DNA of 16,936 nt, taken from an uncultured Rhodospirillaceae bacterium. Its GTDB lineage: Bacteria; Pseudomonadota; Alphaproteobacteria; Rhodospirillales; Magnetospirillaceae. A model generated the notes under the pieces. It saw only the letters and a program-made list of their open reading frames with translations, was not told where the DNA came from and searched no databases. Positions 1-6,492 of the stretch are shown piece by piece. How positions within the stretch are numbered: the stretch's first letter is position 1; every line of letters begins with the position of its first letter. Where the stretch lies: contig CALABS010000003.1 of assembly GCA_937887565.1 (NCBI GenBank), positions 1 to 16,936 on the forward strand, read 5' to 3'. Both the position numbers and the translations under genes were made by a program.

Positions 1-100
1 AGGTAGGCAACAAGCGAATCACAAAATTAGCGAATCAATCAACCGGCTTCCGTATTACTTCGCTGCTGCCGGCTATGACCGTGACTGAGAGGAAAGTGCT
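1..100. other. Non-coding tail downstream of the first chemoreceptor, with a 9-bp direct repeat
   Basis: No gene is seen here. The stretch is AT-richer than the neighbouring gene. It contains AGCGAATCA twice, at 13-21 and 29-37, so the two copies start 16 bp apart. It lies just past the stop codon of the minus-strand chemoreceptor, so it could be 3' sequence of that gene or the control region of a gene beyond the window edge. No convincing terminator hairpin was found. Confidence 0.4.
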
Positions 101-1447
101 CTAGAATTGCCCGTCGCCCAGGGCGTCGAGGCCCGCGACCACCGCATCCGACGCCGCCTCGAGCTTGCGGAATTCCTCCATGGCCGTGACCCGCTCGCCG
201 GCGTTGAACAGGCGCACCACATCGCGGGCGGCGGTGTGGACCCGGGCATGCGGCGCCTCGAGGTCGCGGAAGGCGGCGAGGCCGTGATAGCAGCGCGAGG
301 CGTCGCCGTCGTACCACTTGCCCAGCCGGCAGGAATGGTGGTCGGTGACCTCGCTTTCTGCCAGCCCCGCCTTGCCGACCAGCATCTGGGCCAGCCGCTT
401 CTTCCACAGCATGTGGTCGGACTTGGCCAGGTAGAGGACGGCGTTGGGAATGTCCTGGGAGGCCAGTTCGGCGAACTGGTCCTGGATCACCTCCTCGGAA
501 TTGGCCACGGCGTCGACGGCCGCCTCGGCGTTGATCCGGGTCCGTTCGGCGCGGTCGGTGATGACCGCCACCGAGCGGGACACTTCCTGGGTCGCTGCCG
601 CCTGTTCGGTCAGGCTGGAGGCGTGGGTGGCGAGCTTGTCGTCGAGGTCGCGGATGTTCGAAACAATTGTGGACACCTCGGTGCGGGCCCGGCCGACGCT
701 TCCGAGGCCGGCCTCGGCTTGGTGGCCGGTGGCGGCGAGGGCATCGCGGATCTCCTTGACCTCATTCTGGATGGCGGTGATCTGGCGGCGGATGTCGTCG
801 GTCGCCTTGGCGGTCAGATTGGCCAGGTGCTTGACCTCGCCGGCGACGATGCTAAAGCCTCTGCCGGCCTCGCCCGCGCGCGCAGCCTCGATGGAGGCGT
901 TGAGGGCCAGAAGGTTGGTCTGCTTGGCGATGGCCTGGATCGTGCCGACGATCTTGCCGATTTCCTGCGAGGTCGTGACCAGCCGCCCGATGCGCTCCAT
1001 GGCTTGGCGCTCGATCTCGGCCAGGGCATGGACCGTCTCCGACGCCTCTCCCACCGCCTGCAGCGAACGATGGGCCGCCTGGTCGACCGCGCGGGCGGTA
1101 TCGGCGATGAAGGTGCCGGTCTCCGAGATCAACCGCATGGAAACGGTGAGCTCCTCGACGGCGGCGGCGATGGTCTGGGCGTTCTGGGCCGTTTCGCGCA
1201 CATCGCCGGTCACGAACGACGTGGCGGCCATGGAGTCGCTGGCCCTCGCCGACAGGGTGACCGTCCGCTTCAACTGGTCCAGGGCGCGGGCCTGGAGGGT
1301 CTGGCCCAAGTCGCGGATCGCCTCGACCAGCGGCCCGTCGCCATCCGGCAACTGCGAGTAGTCTCCGGCGGCAATGGCTTTGACGCAGCGAACCAAGTCC
1401 AACTCGTCGTCCTGCGCCGGGGAGATCATTGTGGCGGCCATGTGCAT
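101..1447 (-). CDS. Soluble methyl-accepting chemotaxis protein with C-terminal CZB zinc-binding domain
   Basis: A 448-residue chemoreceptor that would signal to CheA/CheW from the cytoplasm, because no hydrophobic transmembrane segment is visible. The first 60 residues form a short helical leader with no recognisable sensor domain. Residues about 60-320 form the MCP signalling hairpin. Its tip has the family motif QTNLLALNASIEAARAGE at 176-193, followed by GFSIVAGEVKHLA. The CZB (chemoreceptor zinc-binding) domain occupies about 335-448. It shows the expected 3-His/1-Cys ligand pattern: H345 in DHMLWKK, C373 in CRLGKWY, and H400 and H404 in HARVH. CZB domains of known receptors bind zinc and are linked to sensing zinc or oxidants such as hypochlorous acid; the ligand here is inferred. 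The ATG start is supported by a G-rich ribosome site (minus-strand AAAGGGGG, about 1455-1462). The gene next door at 1761-3107 is a paralogue of identical length. Confidence 0.93.
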   Translation of the reverse strand: MHMAATMISPAQDDELDLVRCVKAIAAGDYSQLPDGDGPLVEAIRDLGQTLQARALDQLKRTVTLSARASDSMAATSFVTGDVRETAQNAQTIAAAVEELTVSMRLISETGTFIADTARAVDQAAHRSLQAVGEASETVHALAEIERQAMERIGRLVTTSQEIGKIVGTIQAIAKQTNLLALNASIEAARAGEAGRGFSIVAGEVKHLANLTAKATDDIRRQITAIQNEVKEIRDALAATGHQAEAGLGSVGRARTEVSTIVSNIRDLDDKLATHASSLTEQAAATQEVSRSVAVITDRAERTRINAEAAVDAVANSEEVIQDQFAELASQDIPNAVLYLAKSDHMLWKKRLAQMLVGKAGLAESEVTDHHSCRLGKWYDGDASRCYHGLAAFRDLEAPHARVHTAARDVVRLFNAGERVTAMEEFRKLEAASDAVVAGLDALGDGQF

Positions 1448-1725
1448 GGCGGTGCCCCCTTTGCTCGAAGTCGTGCTTTATCCAAGCCTAAGGAGCGGGA
1501 CACCGGAATGCCACGGCACATTGGAACGTGAACGGATAGATCACGTCATGCAAAGGGATTAAGGTCGTTGCCTGGTATATGCAGAACGGACGATTTGACA
1601 ACAATTATTGGATGGTGGCACGCGGCATGTATCCCGCGAGAGGCGGCACTGTGCGCACGCGGAGCTATGTCATATGTGCTATGGCCAATATTTGGCGTGG
1701 TGCACGAGGCGGAACGGTTGGGCCG
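1448..1725. other. Intergenic region between the two CZB chemoreceptors
   Basis: This stretch of nearly 280 bases holds no convincing gene. It is AT-richer than the flanking coding DNA and should contain the promoter of the 101-1447 gene. On the minus strand, TTGTTG and CATATA spaced 17 bp (about 1577-1605) give a weak sigma70-like candidate. The clearest element is the inverted repeat at 1526-1546, listed separately. Short open frames on the plus strand (for example 1568-1867) run into the shadow of the neighbouring gene and have no family signature. Confidence 0.45.
1526..1546. promoter_or_regulatory. Perfect 6-bp inverted repeat, possible operator of the first CZB chemoreceptor
   Basis: ACGTGA at 1526-1531 is repeated inverted as TCACGT at 1541-1546, around a 9-base spacer. 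It sits about 80-100 bp upstream of the minus-strand ATG at 1447, a normal place for an operator. The 21-bp dyad is the size of a dimeric regulator site. I do not recognise the regulator, and no identical copy is seen upstream of the second paralogue. Confidence 0.3.
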
Positions 1726-1752
1726 TGGCCCCCGCCGTCGCGGCGGGGGCCA
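1726..1752 (-). terminator. Strong GC hairpin directly after the second CZB chemoreceptor
   Basis: GGCCCCCGCC at 1727-1736 pairs perfectly with GGCGGGGGCC at 1742-1751. The outer T1726-A1752 and inner G1737-C1741 pairs extend the stem to 12 bp with a 3-base loop. It starts 9 bases past the stop codon of the minus-strand gene ending at 1761. There is no T-tract on either strand, so it is either a U-less terminator-like hairpin or an mRNA 3'-end stabiliser. Confidence 0.55.
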
Positions 1753-1760
1753 TCATTGCC

Positions 1761-3107
1761 CTAGAACGGCCCGTCGCCCAAGGCGGTCAGGCCCTCGACC
1801 ACCAGCTGAGAGGCCGAGGAGAGCTTCTTGTATTCCTCCAGCGCGGCGAGGCGGTCGCCGGCGTTGAACAGCCGCACGATCTCGCGGGCGGCGGTGTGGA
1901 CCGCGGCATGGGGGGCTTCCAGCGCCTTGAAGGCGGGGTTGTCGTGATAGCACCGCGAATCGGTGCCGTAATACCATTTGCCCAGGCGGCAGGAGCGGTG
2001 GTCGGTGACCTCGCTCTCGGACAGGCCGGCCTTGCCGACCAGCATCTGGGCCAGGCGCTTCTTCCACAGGATGTGGTCCGACTTGGCGAGGAACAGGACG
2101 GCGTCGGGGATGTCCTGGCCGGCCAGGTCGGCGAACTGCTCCTGGATGACGGTCTCGGAGGCGGCGACCGCCTCGACGGCCTGCTCGGCGTGGATGCGCG
2201 AGCGTTCGGTCTTCTCGTTGATGACCGCGACCGAGCGGGACACCTCCTCGGTGGCGGCCGACTGCTCGGTCAGGCTGGCGGCGTGGGAGGCCAGCTTCCC
2301 CTCCAACTCCCGCATCTTGTCGACGATGCCGCCGACGCCCGACTGGACGCGGCCGATGCTCGACAGGCCGGCGTCGGCCTGGCGGCCGGTGGCCGAGAGC
2401 GCGTCGCGGATGCCCTTGACCTCGTCCTGAATGGCGGCGATCTGGCGGCGGATGTCGTCGGTGGCCTGGGCGGTCTGGTGGGCCAGGTGCTTGACCTCCC
2501 CGGCCACGATGTTGAAGCCCTTGCCGGCCTCTCCGGCTCGCGCCGCCTCGATGGAGGCGTTGAGGGCCAGGAGGTTGGTCTGCTTGGCGATGGCCTGGAT
2601 GGTGCCGACCATCTTGCCGATCTCCAGCGAGGTATCGACCAAGGTCTCGATGCGATCCGAGGTCTGGCGCTCGATTTCGGCCAGGGCATGGACGTTGGCG
2701 GCGGCGTCGCTTACCGCGGTCAGCGAATCGCGGGCGGAATGATCGACCTCGCCGGCGACCCGGGTGATGAAGTTGCCGGTCTCGGCGATGTCGTGCATGG
2801 CGGCATTCAGCTGCTCCACCGCCGCGGCGATGGTCTGGGCGTTCTCGGCGGTCTCCCGCACGTCGCCGGTGACGAACGAGGTCGCCGCCATGGATTCGCT
2901 GGCCCCGCCCGACAGGACCACCGTCCGCTGCAACTGGGCGAGCGCCCGGTGTTGCAGGGTTCGGGCCAGACGGCGAACCGCCTCGGCGATCACGCCGGTG
3001 CCGTCCGGAATGTCGGAATAGCGGCCTTCGGCGATCGCGTCGATGCTCCGCGCGATCGCCCTTTCCTCCTCGGTCCCCATCGAGACGGCGGTGCTGGCGA
3101 TGTGCAT
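1761..3107 (-). CDS. Soluble methyl-accepting chemotaxis protein with C-terminal CZB domain (second tandem paralogue)
   Basis: Also 448 residues, aligning without visible gaps to the 101-1447 product. The signalling hairpin tip (QTNLLALNASIEAARAGEAG) and the CZB domain are nearly identical, whereas the first 60 residues and the region around 110-135 have drifted. Zinc ligands are again H345 (DHILWKK), C373 (CRLGKWY), H400 and H404 (HAAVH). No transmembrane segment is seen, so it should be a cytoplasmic receptor feeding CheA/CheW. The ATG at 3107 is preceded by a TTGGGGGAT ribosome site. The two paralogues are separated by 313 bases that contain a hairpin and probably a promoter, so they are likely transcribed separately. 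The most likely origin is tandem duplication. The sensed signal is unknown; zinc or oxidative stress is an inference from other CZB proteins. Confidence 0.93.
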   Translation of the reverse strand: MHIASTAVSMGTEEERAIARSIDAIAEGRYSDIPDGTGVIAEAVRRLARTLQHRALAQLQRTVVLSGGASESMAATSFVTGDVRETAENAQTIAAAVEQLNAAMHDIAETGNFITRVAGEVDHSARDSLTAVSDAAANVHALAEIERQTSDRIETLVDTSLEIGKMVGTIQAIAKQTNLLALNASIEAARAGEAGKGFNIVAGEVKHLAHQTAQATDDIRRQIAAIQDEVKGIRDALSATGRQADAGLSSIGRVQSGVGGIVDKMRELEGKLASHAASLTEQSAATEEVSRSVAVINEKTERSRIHAEQAVEAVAASETVIQEQFADLAGQDIPDAVLFLAKSDHILWKKRLAQMLVGKAGLSESEVTDHRSCRLGKWYYGTDSRCYHDNPAFKALEAPHAAVHTAAREIVRLFNAGDRLAALEEYKKLSSASQLVVEGLTALGDGPF

Positions 3108-3240
3108 TCAATCCCCCAAGATTTCACAGTTCCCGCAGTAGAAAGGTACCGCGCCGAAGGGGCAAGAATCCATTGCTGATTCAAGGAAAATGGGTTAGCG
3201 GCCTAATTCCAACGAAGTAACTCCCGGGCGGGATTTAGAA

Positions 3241-3254
3241 ATGATACAAATCAT
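3241..3254. promoter_or_regulatory. FNR/FixK-like palindrome upstream of the second CZB chemoreceptor
   Basis: ATGAT-acaa-ATCAT is a perfect 5-4-5 dyad that keeps the TGAT-N4-ATCA core of the FNR/FixK consensus (TTGAT-N4-ATCAA) but has A and T at the outermost positions. It lies about 140 bp upstream of the minus-strand ATG at 3107 and about 35 bp past the stop codon of the iron-binding protein gene. No good -10 hexamer sits at the class II distance, so it may be class I or coincidental. Confidence 0.3.
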
Positions 3255-3281
3255 GCTTGCGCCGCGGACCGGGCGGCAAGC
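3255..3281 (-). terminator. Hairpin after the iron-binding protein gene
   Basis: GCTTG plus CGCC (3255-3263) pairs with GGCG (3272-3275) and CAAGC (3277-3281), with one bulged G at 3276 and an 8-base loop. It begins 8 bases past the minus-strand stop codon at 3290-3292. On the minus strand it is followed by the AT-rich tract ATGATTTGTATCATTTC rather than a clean T-run, so termination is plausible but not certain. Confidence 0.4.
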
Positions 3282-3289
3282 GGATGCCG

Positions 3290-4306
3290 TCAACGCCATC
3301 CGACGCGGTCGAAGATGCGCACGGCCTGGCTGTTGTTCTCGCCCAGCATGGCGACGGCGATGCCGTTGGGCTTGAAGGCGCCCCAGGCGGCCACCCGTTG
3401 GGACGGCTTCACGTCGGGATTGACCGGGAATTCATGGTTCACCTCGGCGTAGAATTTCTGCGCCTGCGGCCCGGAAAGGTATTCGATCAACTTGACCGCC
3501 TCGGCTCTGTTCTTGGCGGCGGCGGTGACGCCGGCCCCCGAGACATTCATGTGCGCGCCACGGTCTTCCTGATTGGGGAAGAACAGCCCCACCTTGGCGG
3601 CGGCGTCCCGGTCCTCGGCCTTTGGCGATGCCTGCATGCCGCCGAAATAGTAGGTGTTGCCCACCGCCACGTCGCACTGGCCGGCGGCGACCGCCTTGAT
3701 CTGGTCGGTGTCGCCGCCCTGGGGCTTGCGGGCCATGTTGTCGACGACTCCCTTGGCCCAGGCTTCCGCCTTTTCCGGGCCGTGCACGGCGATGAGCTCG
3801 GCGAGCAGAGACTGGTTGTAGACGTTGCTGGAACTGCGGATGCACAGGCGTCCCGCCCATTTGGGATCGGCGAGGTCCTCCATGGTCGACAACTCGGCCG
3901 GGGTCACCCGGTCCTTGGCGTAGAAGATCACCCGCGCCCGCGCCGACAGCCCCGTCCAATAGCCCTGCGGGTCACGGAAGCGGGCCGGGACGTTGGCGTC
4001 GATGACCTTGGACGAAATCGGCTGAAGCAGCCCCAGGACCCGGGCCATGTGCAGCCGGGCGACGTCGGCGGTGATGAAGATGTCCGCCGGGCTGTCGCGT
4101 CCCTCCGTTCGCAAGCGGTCGATCAACTGGTCGTCGCCGGCCGACAGCAGGTTGACGGTGATGCCGGTGGCCTTGGTGAAATCGTCCAGCGCCGGCTTGA
4201 TCAGGTGGTCCTTGCGGCCGGAATAGACGTTGACCTCGGCGGCGCCGGCGGCGGCGGAAAACGCGGCGACGAGGGCGATGGCGAGCAGGTGAGGGGAAGG
4301 GCGCAT
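3290..4306 (-). CDS. Periplasmic ferric-iron ABC transporter substrate-binding protein (FutA/FbpA/IdiA type)
   Basis: A 338-residue extracytoplasmic solute-binding protein that would bind Fe(III) in the periplasm and hand it to an ABC importer. An N-terminal signal peptide (about 1-23, cleavage near AAGAA-EV) precedes the VNVYSGR motif typical of these proteins. The tyrosines expected to coordinate iron are Y28 (VYSGR), Y163 (NVYN) and the adjacent pair Y219-Y220 (NTYYFGG). The start chosen is the ATG at 4306, because GAGGAG lies 4 bases upstream (4311-4316) and it puts the signal peptide at the terminus; an in-frame ATG at 4351 would add 15 arginine-rich residues. No permease or ATPase gene lies beside it, so it is an orphan binding protein in this window. 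A Fur-like palindrome sits 28-44 bp upstream, consistent with induction by iron starvation. Family assignment is confident; iron as ligand is by homology. Confidence 0.9.
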   Translation of the reverse strand: MRPSPHLLAIALVAAFSAAAGAAEVNVYSGRKDHLIKPALDDFTKATGITVNLLSAGDDQLIDRLRTEGRDSPADIFITADVARLHMARVLGLLQPISSKVIDANVPARFRDPQGYWTGLSARARVIFYAKDRVTPAELSTMEDLADPKWAGRLCIRSSSNVYNQSLLAELIAVHGPEKAEAWAKGVVDNMARKPQGGDTDQIKAVAAGQCDVAVGNTYYFGGMQASPKAEDRDAAAKVGLFFPNQEDRGAHMNVSGAGVTAAAKNRAEAVKLIEYLSGPQAQKFYAEVNHEFPVNPDVKPSQRVAAWGAFKPNGIAVAMLGENNSQAVRIFDRVGWR

Positions 4307-4333
4307 GCGGCTCCTCGATCGGCGGGTTGCGGT

Positions 4334-4350
4334 AATGCGACGCATTCGCA
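4334..4350 (-). promoter_or_regulatory. Overlapping palindromes, possible Fur-family iron box
   Basis: Two dyads overlap. AATGCG-A-CGCATT at 4334-4346 is a perfect 6-1-6 palindrome, and TGCGA-N5-TCGCA at 4336-4350 is a perfect 5-5-5 palindrome. Overlapping dyads of this spacing resemble Fur-type sites. The element lies 28-44 bp upstream of the ATG of the ferric-iron-binding protein, where bound repressor could block transcription. Assignment to Fur rather than another metalloregulator is inference from position and symmetry. Confidence 0.45.
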
Positions 4351-4413
4351 CGTTGCCTTGACATCAGTAGCACAAATGACATGCGGGAGAAAGTCGGGAT
4401 TGGCCCGAGGCGG

Positions 4414-5049
4414 TCAGCCGATCAGGCCGGGGAACGCCTCGCGGGTGCCGTCCAGCACGAACTGCACCGCCAGTGCGGCCAGGACGATGCCCAGCACCCG
4501 GCTGACCACATGGGCGCCGGTGACGCCCAGCACCCGCAGCACGTGGCCGGCCGCCAGCAGCATCGCCAGCACGATTCCCAGCACCGCCGCCAGCACCGCC
4601 AGCACCGCGGCCACCGAGGCCGGATCGCCCTGGGCGCGGCCCATCATCAGCACCACCGAGGTCATGGCGCCGGGGCCGGCGATCAGCGGAAAGGCCAGGG
4701 GAAAGACGGTGATGTCCTCGCGGGCCGCCGCCTCGGCGTCCTCGACCGGGGTGGTCGAGCGCAGGCCGGACTGGCGGGCGAACACCATGTCGGTCGCCAG
4801 CAGGAAGAGAAGGACTCCGCCGGCGACGCGGAAGGCGGGGAGGGTGATGCCCAACGCCGCCATCAGCCATTCGCCGCCGATGGCGAACAGGAACAGCAGC
4901 GCGCCGGCCATGAGCGTCGCCTTGCGCGCCATGACGCGGCGATGCGGGTCGGCGACGTTGCGGGTCATGGCCGCGAACAGGGCGGCAGTCCCGGGCGGGT
5001 CCAGGATCACGAAGAAGGCGACGAAGGCGTAGAAGGCGGTCTCGATCAT
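4414..5049 (-). CDS. marC: MarC-family (UPF0056) integral membrane protein
   Basis: A 211-residue inner-membrane protein of the MarC family; its molecular function is not established, and the historical multiple-antibiotic-resistance link in E. coli was not upheld. Family marks are the early FFVILDPPGTAALF segment and the PLAFPLIAGPGAMTSV motif near residues 117-132, which are the two conserved re-entrant-like segments of MarC. About six hydrophobic segments are visible (roughly 5-25, 45-66, 70-90, 115-137, 143-167 and 182-203). A charged loop at 91-113 (DAEAAARED) separates the two halves. The ATG at 5049 follows the proline-rich gene by 39 bp, so the two are probably cotranscribed. The Shine-Dalgarno is weak. 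Confidence 0.88.
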   Translation of the reverse strand: MIETAFYAFVAFFVILDPPGTAALFAAMTRNVADPHRRVMARKATLMAGALLFLFAIGGEWLMAALGITLPAFRVAGGVLLFLLATDMVFARQSGLRSTTPVEDAEAAAREDITVFPLAFPLIAGPGAMTSVVLMMGRAQGDPASVAAVLAVLAAVLGIVLAMLLAAGHVLRVLGVTGAHVVSRVLGIVLAALAVQFVLDGTREAFPGLIG

Positions 5050-5088
5050 GACCGGGTCCGCGATGATGGTGCCTACCAGTATGACAGC

Positions 5089-6303
5089 CTAGGCGCGGGC
5101 GCGGTTCAACTGTTTGATCCGCAGGCTGGCCTCCATGACCCGCATCAACGTGCGCAGGTCGGTGCGCGAGCCCACGTTCTGGGCATCGAGGCGCTGGGTC
5201 AGGGCGGCGATCTCGCGGGCGTCGCCTGGGGCCCCGAACACGTGGCGGAAAGCGGTGGCGCCCATGGTCCGCCAGGCGATCGTCAAGGCCACCGCCGCTT
5301 GCGGCATGGACAGGCGCAACGGCGCCAAGAAGCCGGTATGGGCCGGTTCGCCCAGCGCGCCCAACTCGGTCACCAGCGTCCGAACCTCCTCTTCCTCGCG
5401 CAGGTCGAGGGCTGCGCGCACCTGCCGGTCCTCCAGGGTCTGGTACCAGAATTCTTCCTGGGGCGTGCCCTCGAAGCGCTGCGGCTTGGCCGGTGGGCGC
5501 GGCGGCAACGGCTTGGGCGGGGGCGCGACCACCGCTTGCGGCTCGGCAGCCGGTTCCGGTTCCGGCGGTGGCGGAGCGGGCGGTGGCGGAGCGGGCGGTG
5601 GCGGAGCGGGCGGGGGTGGCGCGGCGGCCGGTTTGGGTGTCGGAGCGGAGGGCGCCGGAATGGGGGGCGGGGGGGCGCTGGCGGCCTTGGCGGCGACCGG
5701 ACGCGGCGGCGCGGCAGCGCCGGCCGGCCGGGTGGCGCGATGGGCGGCGACGGCGCGGGCGGCGGCGATGGCGCCGGGGATCACCCCCGACATCTGGTCC
5801 AGCCGGTCCGCCGACTTCACGTCCAGCAGGCCCGGTCCCATTTCCAGCACCTTGGCCACCGGCAAGGGCGCGTAATGGGGGACCAGCGGCACCTGCCATT
5901 CGTGGATCAGGTATTCCTTGATGGCGGCATACATGCGGCCGGCGGGCGTGGCCGGATTGTTGGGGTCGCCGCCCAGCGCCGCCTGGAAATGCCGCTTGGC
6001 GTGGGTGCGGGTCAACATGGCGACGACGTCGTGCACGGTATAGCCGCAGGACAGCCGCACGAAGTCGTCGTTGACGCGCCGCCCCTTGGCGTCGACCAGC
6101 AGATGGGCGAAGGCGTCGCGGCGGCGGCGGAAGATCTGGATGCAGCCGTGCAGCAGTTCGCCGCTGGCGATGGCCAGGGCGTAGATTTCGTCGGGCGGCA
6201 GGTCGGCGAGCGGCGGCAGGAGCTTTCGGAACACCTCCGCCACCGGGCCCTTCAGGGCCCGGACGACGGCTTGCAGTCCGGTGATCTGCTCAGAATTCGA
6301 CAC
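5089..6303 (-). CDS. Proline-rich protein of unknown function (GTG start)
   Basis: I do not recognise the family. The predicted 404-residue protein has three parts. Residues 1-190 form a mostly helical domain with a conserved-looking centre (PPDEIYALAIASGELLHGC, then a HDVV...LTRTHAKRHF segment). Residues about 192-275 are an alanine/proline linker with PPPPAP repeats. Residues 276-404 form a helical C-terminal domain starting FEGTPQEEFWYQTLEDRQ and rich in charged residues. No signal peptide or membrane segment is seen, so it is probably cytoplasmic. The GTG at 6303 was chosen because GGGAG lies 11 bases upstream (6315-6319). The frame stays open far upstream, but only as antisense to glgX without coding character. 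It is the first gene of a likely operon with marC. Confidence 0.75.
   Translation of the reverse strand: MSNSEQITGLQAVVRALKGPVAEVFRKLLPPLADLPPDEIYALAIASGELLHGCIQIFRRRRDAFAHLLVDAKGRRVNDDFVRLSCGYTVHDVVAMLTRTHAKRHFQAALGGDPNNPATPAGRMYAAIKEYLIHEWQVPLVPHYAPLPVAKVLEMGPGLLDVKSADRLDQMSGVIPGAIAAARAVAAHRATRPAGAAAPPRPVAAKAASAPPPPIPAPSAPTPKPAAAPPPPAPPPPAPPPPAPPPPEPEPAAEPQAVVAPPPKPLPPRPPAKPQRFEGTPQEEFWYQTLEDRQVRAALDLREEEEVRTLVTELGALGEPAHTGFLAPLRLSMPQAAVALTIAWRTMGATAFRHVFGAPGDAREIAALTQRLDAQNVGSRTDLRTLMRVMEASLRIKQLNRARA
5564..5623. repeat. 15-bp tandem repeat encoding a proline-rich linker
   Basis: GGCGGTGGCGGAGCG occurs three times in a row without a mismatch (5564-5578, 5579-5593, 5594-5608), followed by a degenerate fourth copy to 5623. 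On the coding (minus) strand each unit adds the five residues of the PPPPAP pattern. The 15-bp unit keeps the frame, so slippage would change linker length without breaking the gene. Confidence 0.85.
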
Positions 6304-6418
6304 GACACGGCAAGCTCCCAGCGGTCCCCGAAGCCGAGACGACGGCAGGGCCTGTCCCCCGAAACAAGCCCACCCTGTATTCTTACTACCACTGTCGGTT
6401 AATTTTTCGCAAATGCAG

Positions 6419-6445
6419 CCGAATCGCAGGAGGGTATCGATTCGG
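6419..6445 (+). promoter_or_regulatory. 8-bp perfect inverted repeat in the glgX leader, with a Shine-Dalgarno-like loop
   Basis: CCGAATCG (6419-6426) is repeated inverted as CGATTCGG (6438-6445) around 11 bases that contain AGGAGGG. It lies in the 189-bp divergent region between the proline-rich gene and glgX, 48-74 bp upstream of the glgX start. It may be a DNA operator or an mRNA hairpin; the SD-like loop is not followed by a start codon at a usable distance. Confidence 0.4.
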
Positions 6446-6492
6446 GCGAGACCGATCCCCATCTGGGAAAGCGAGGCGACAAGGAGGGGCCG

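Noticed and set aside
1615..1632. TGGCACG...ATGT as a sigma54 promoter on the plus strand
   Set aside because: The -12 element is a poor match and no plus-strand gene follows.
107..3179. Long plus-strand open frames opposite the two CZB chemoreceptors
   Set aside because: They are rich in Gly, Arg and Asp-Gly repeats typical of antisense translation. The same shadow appears over both paralogues because the sense genes are paralogous.
5564..5623. Short tandem repeat as a CRISPR array
   Set aside because: The units are 15 bp, contiguous without spacers and in frame with a proline-rich linker.
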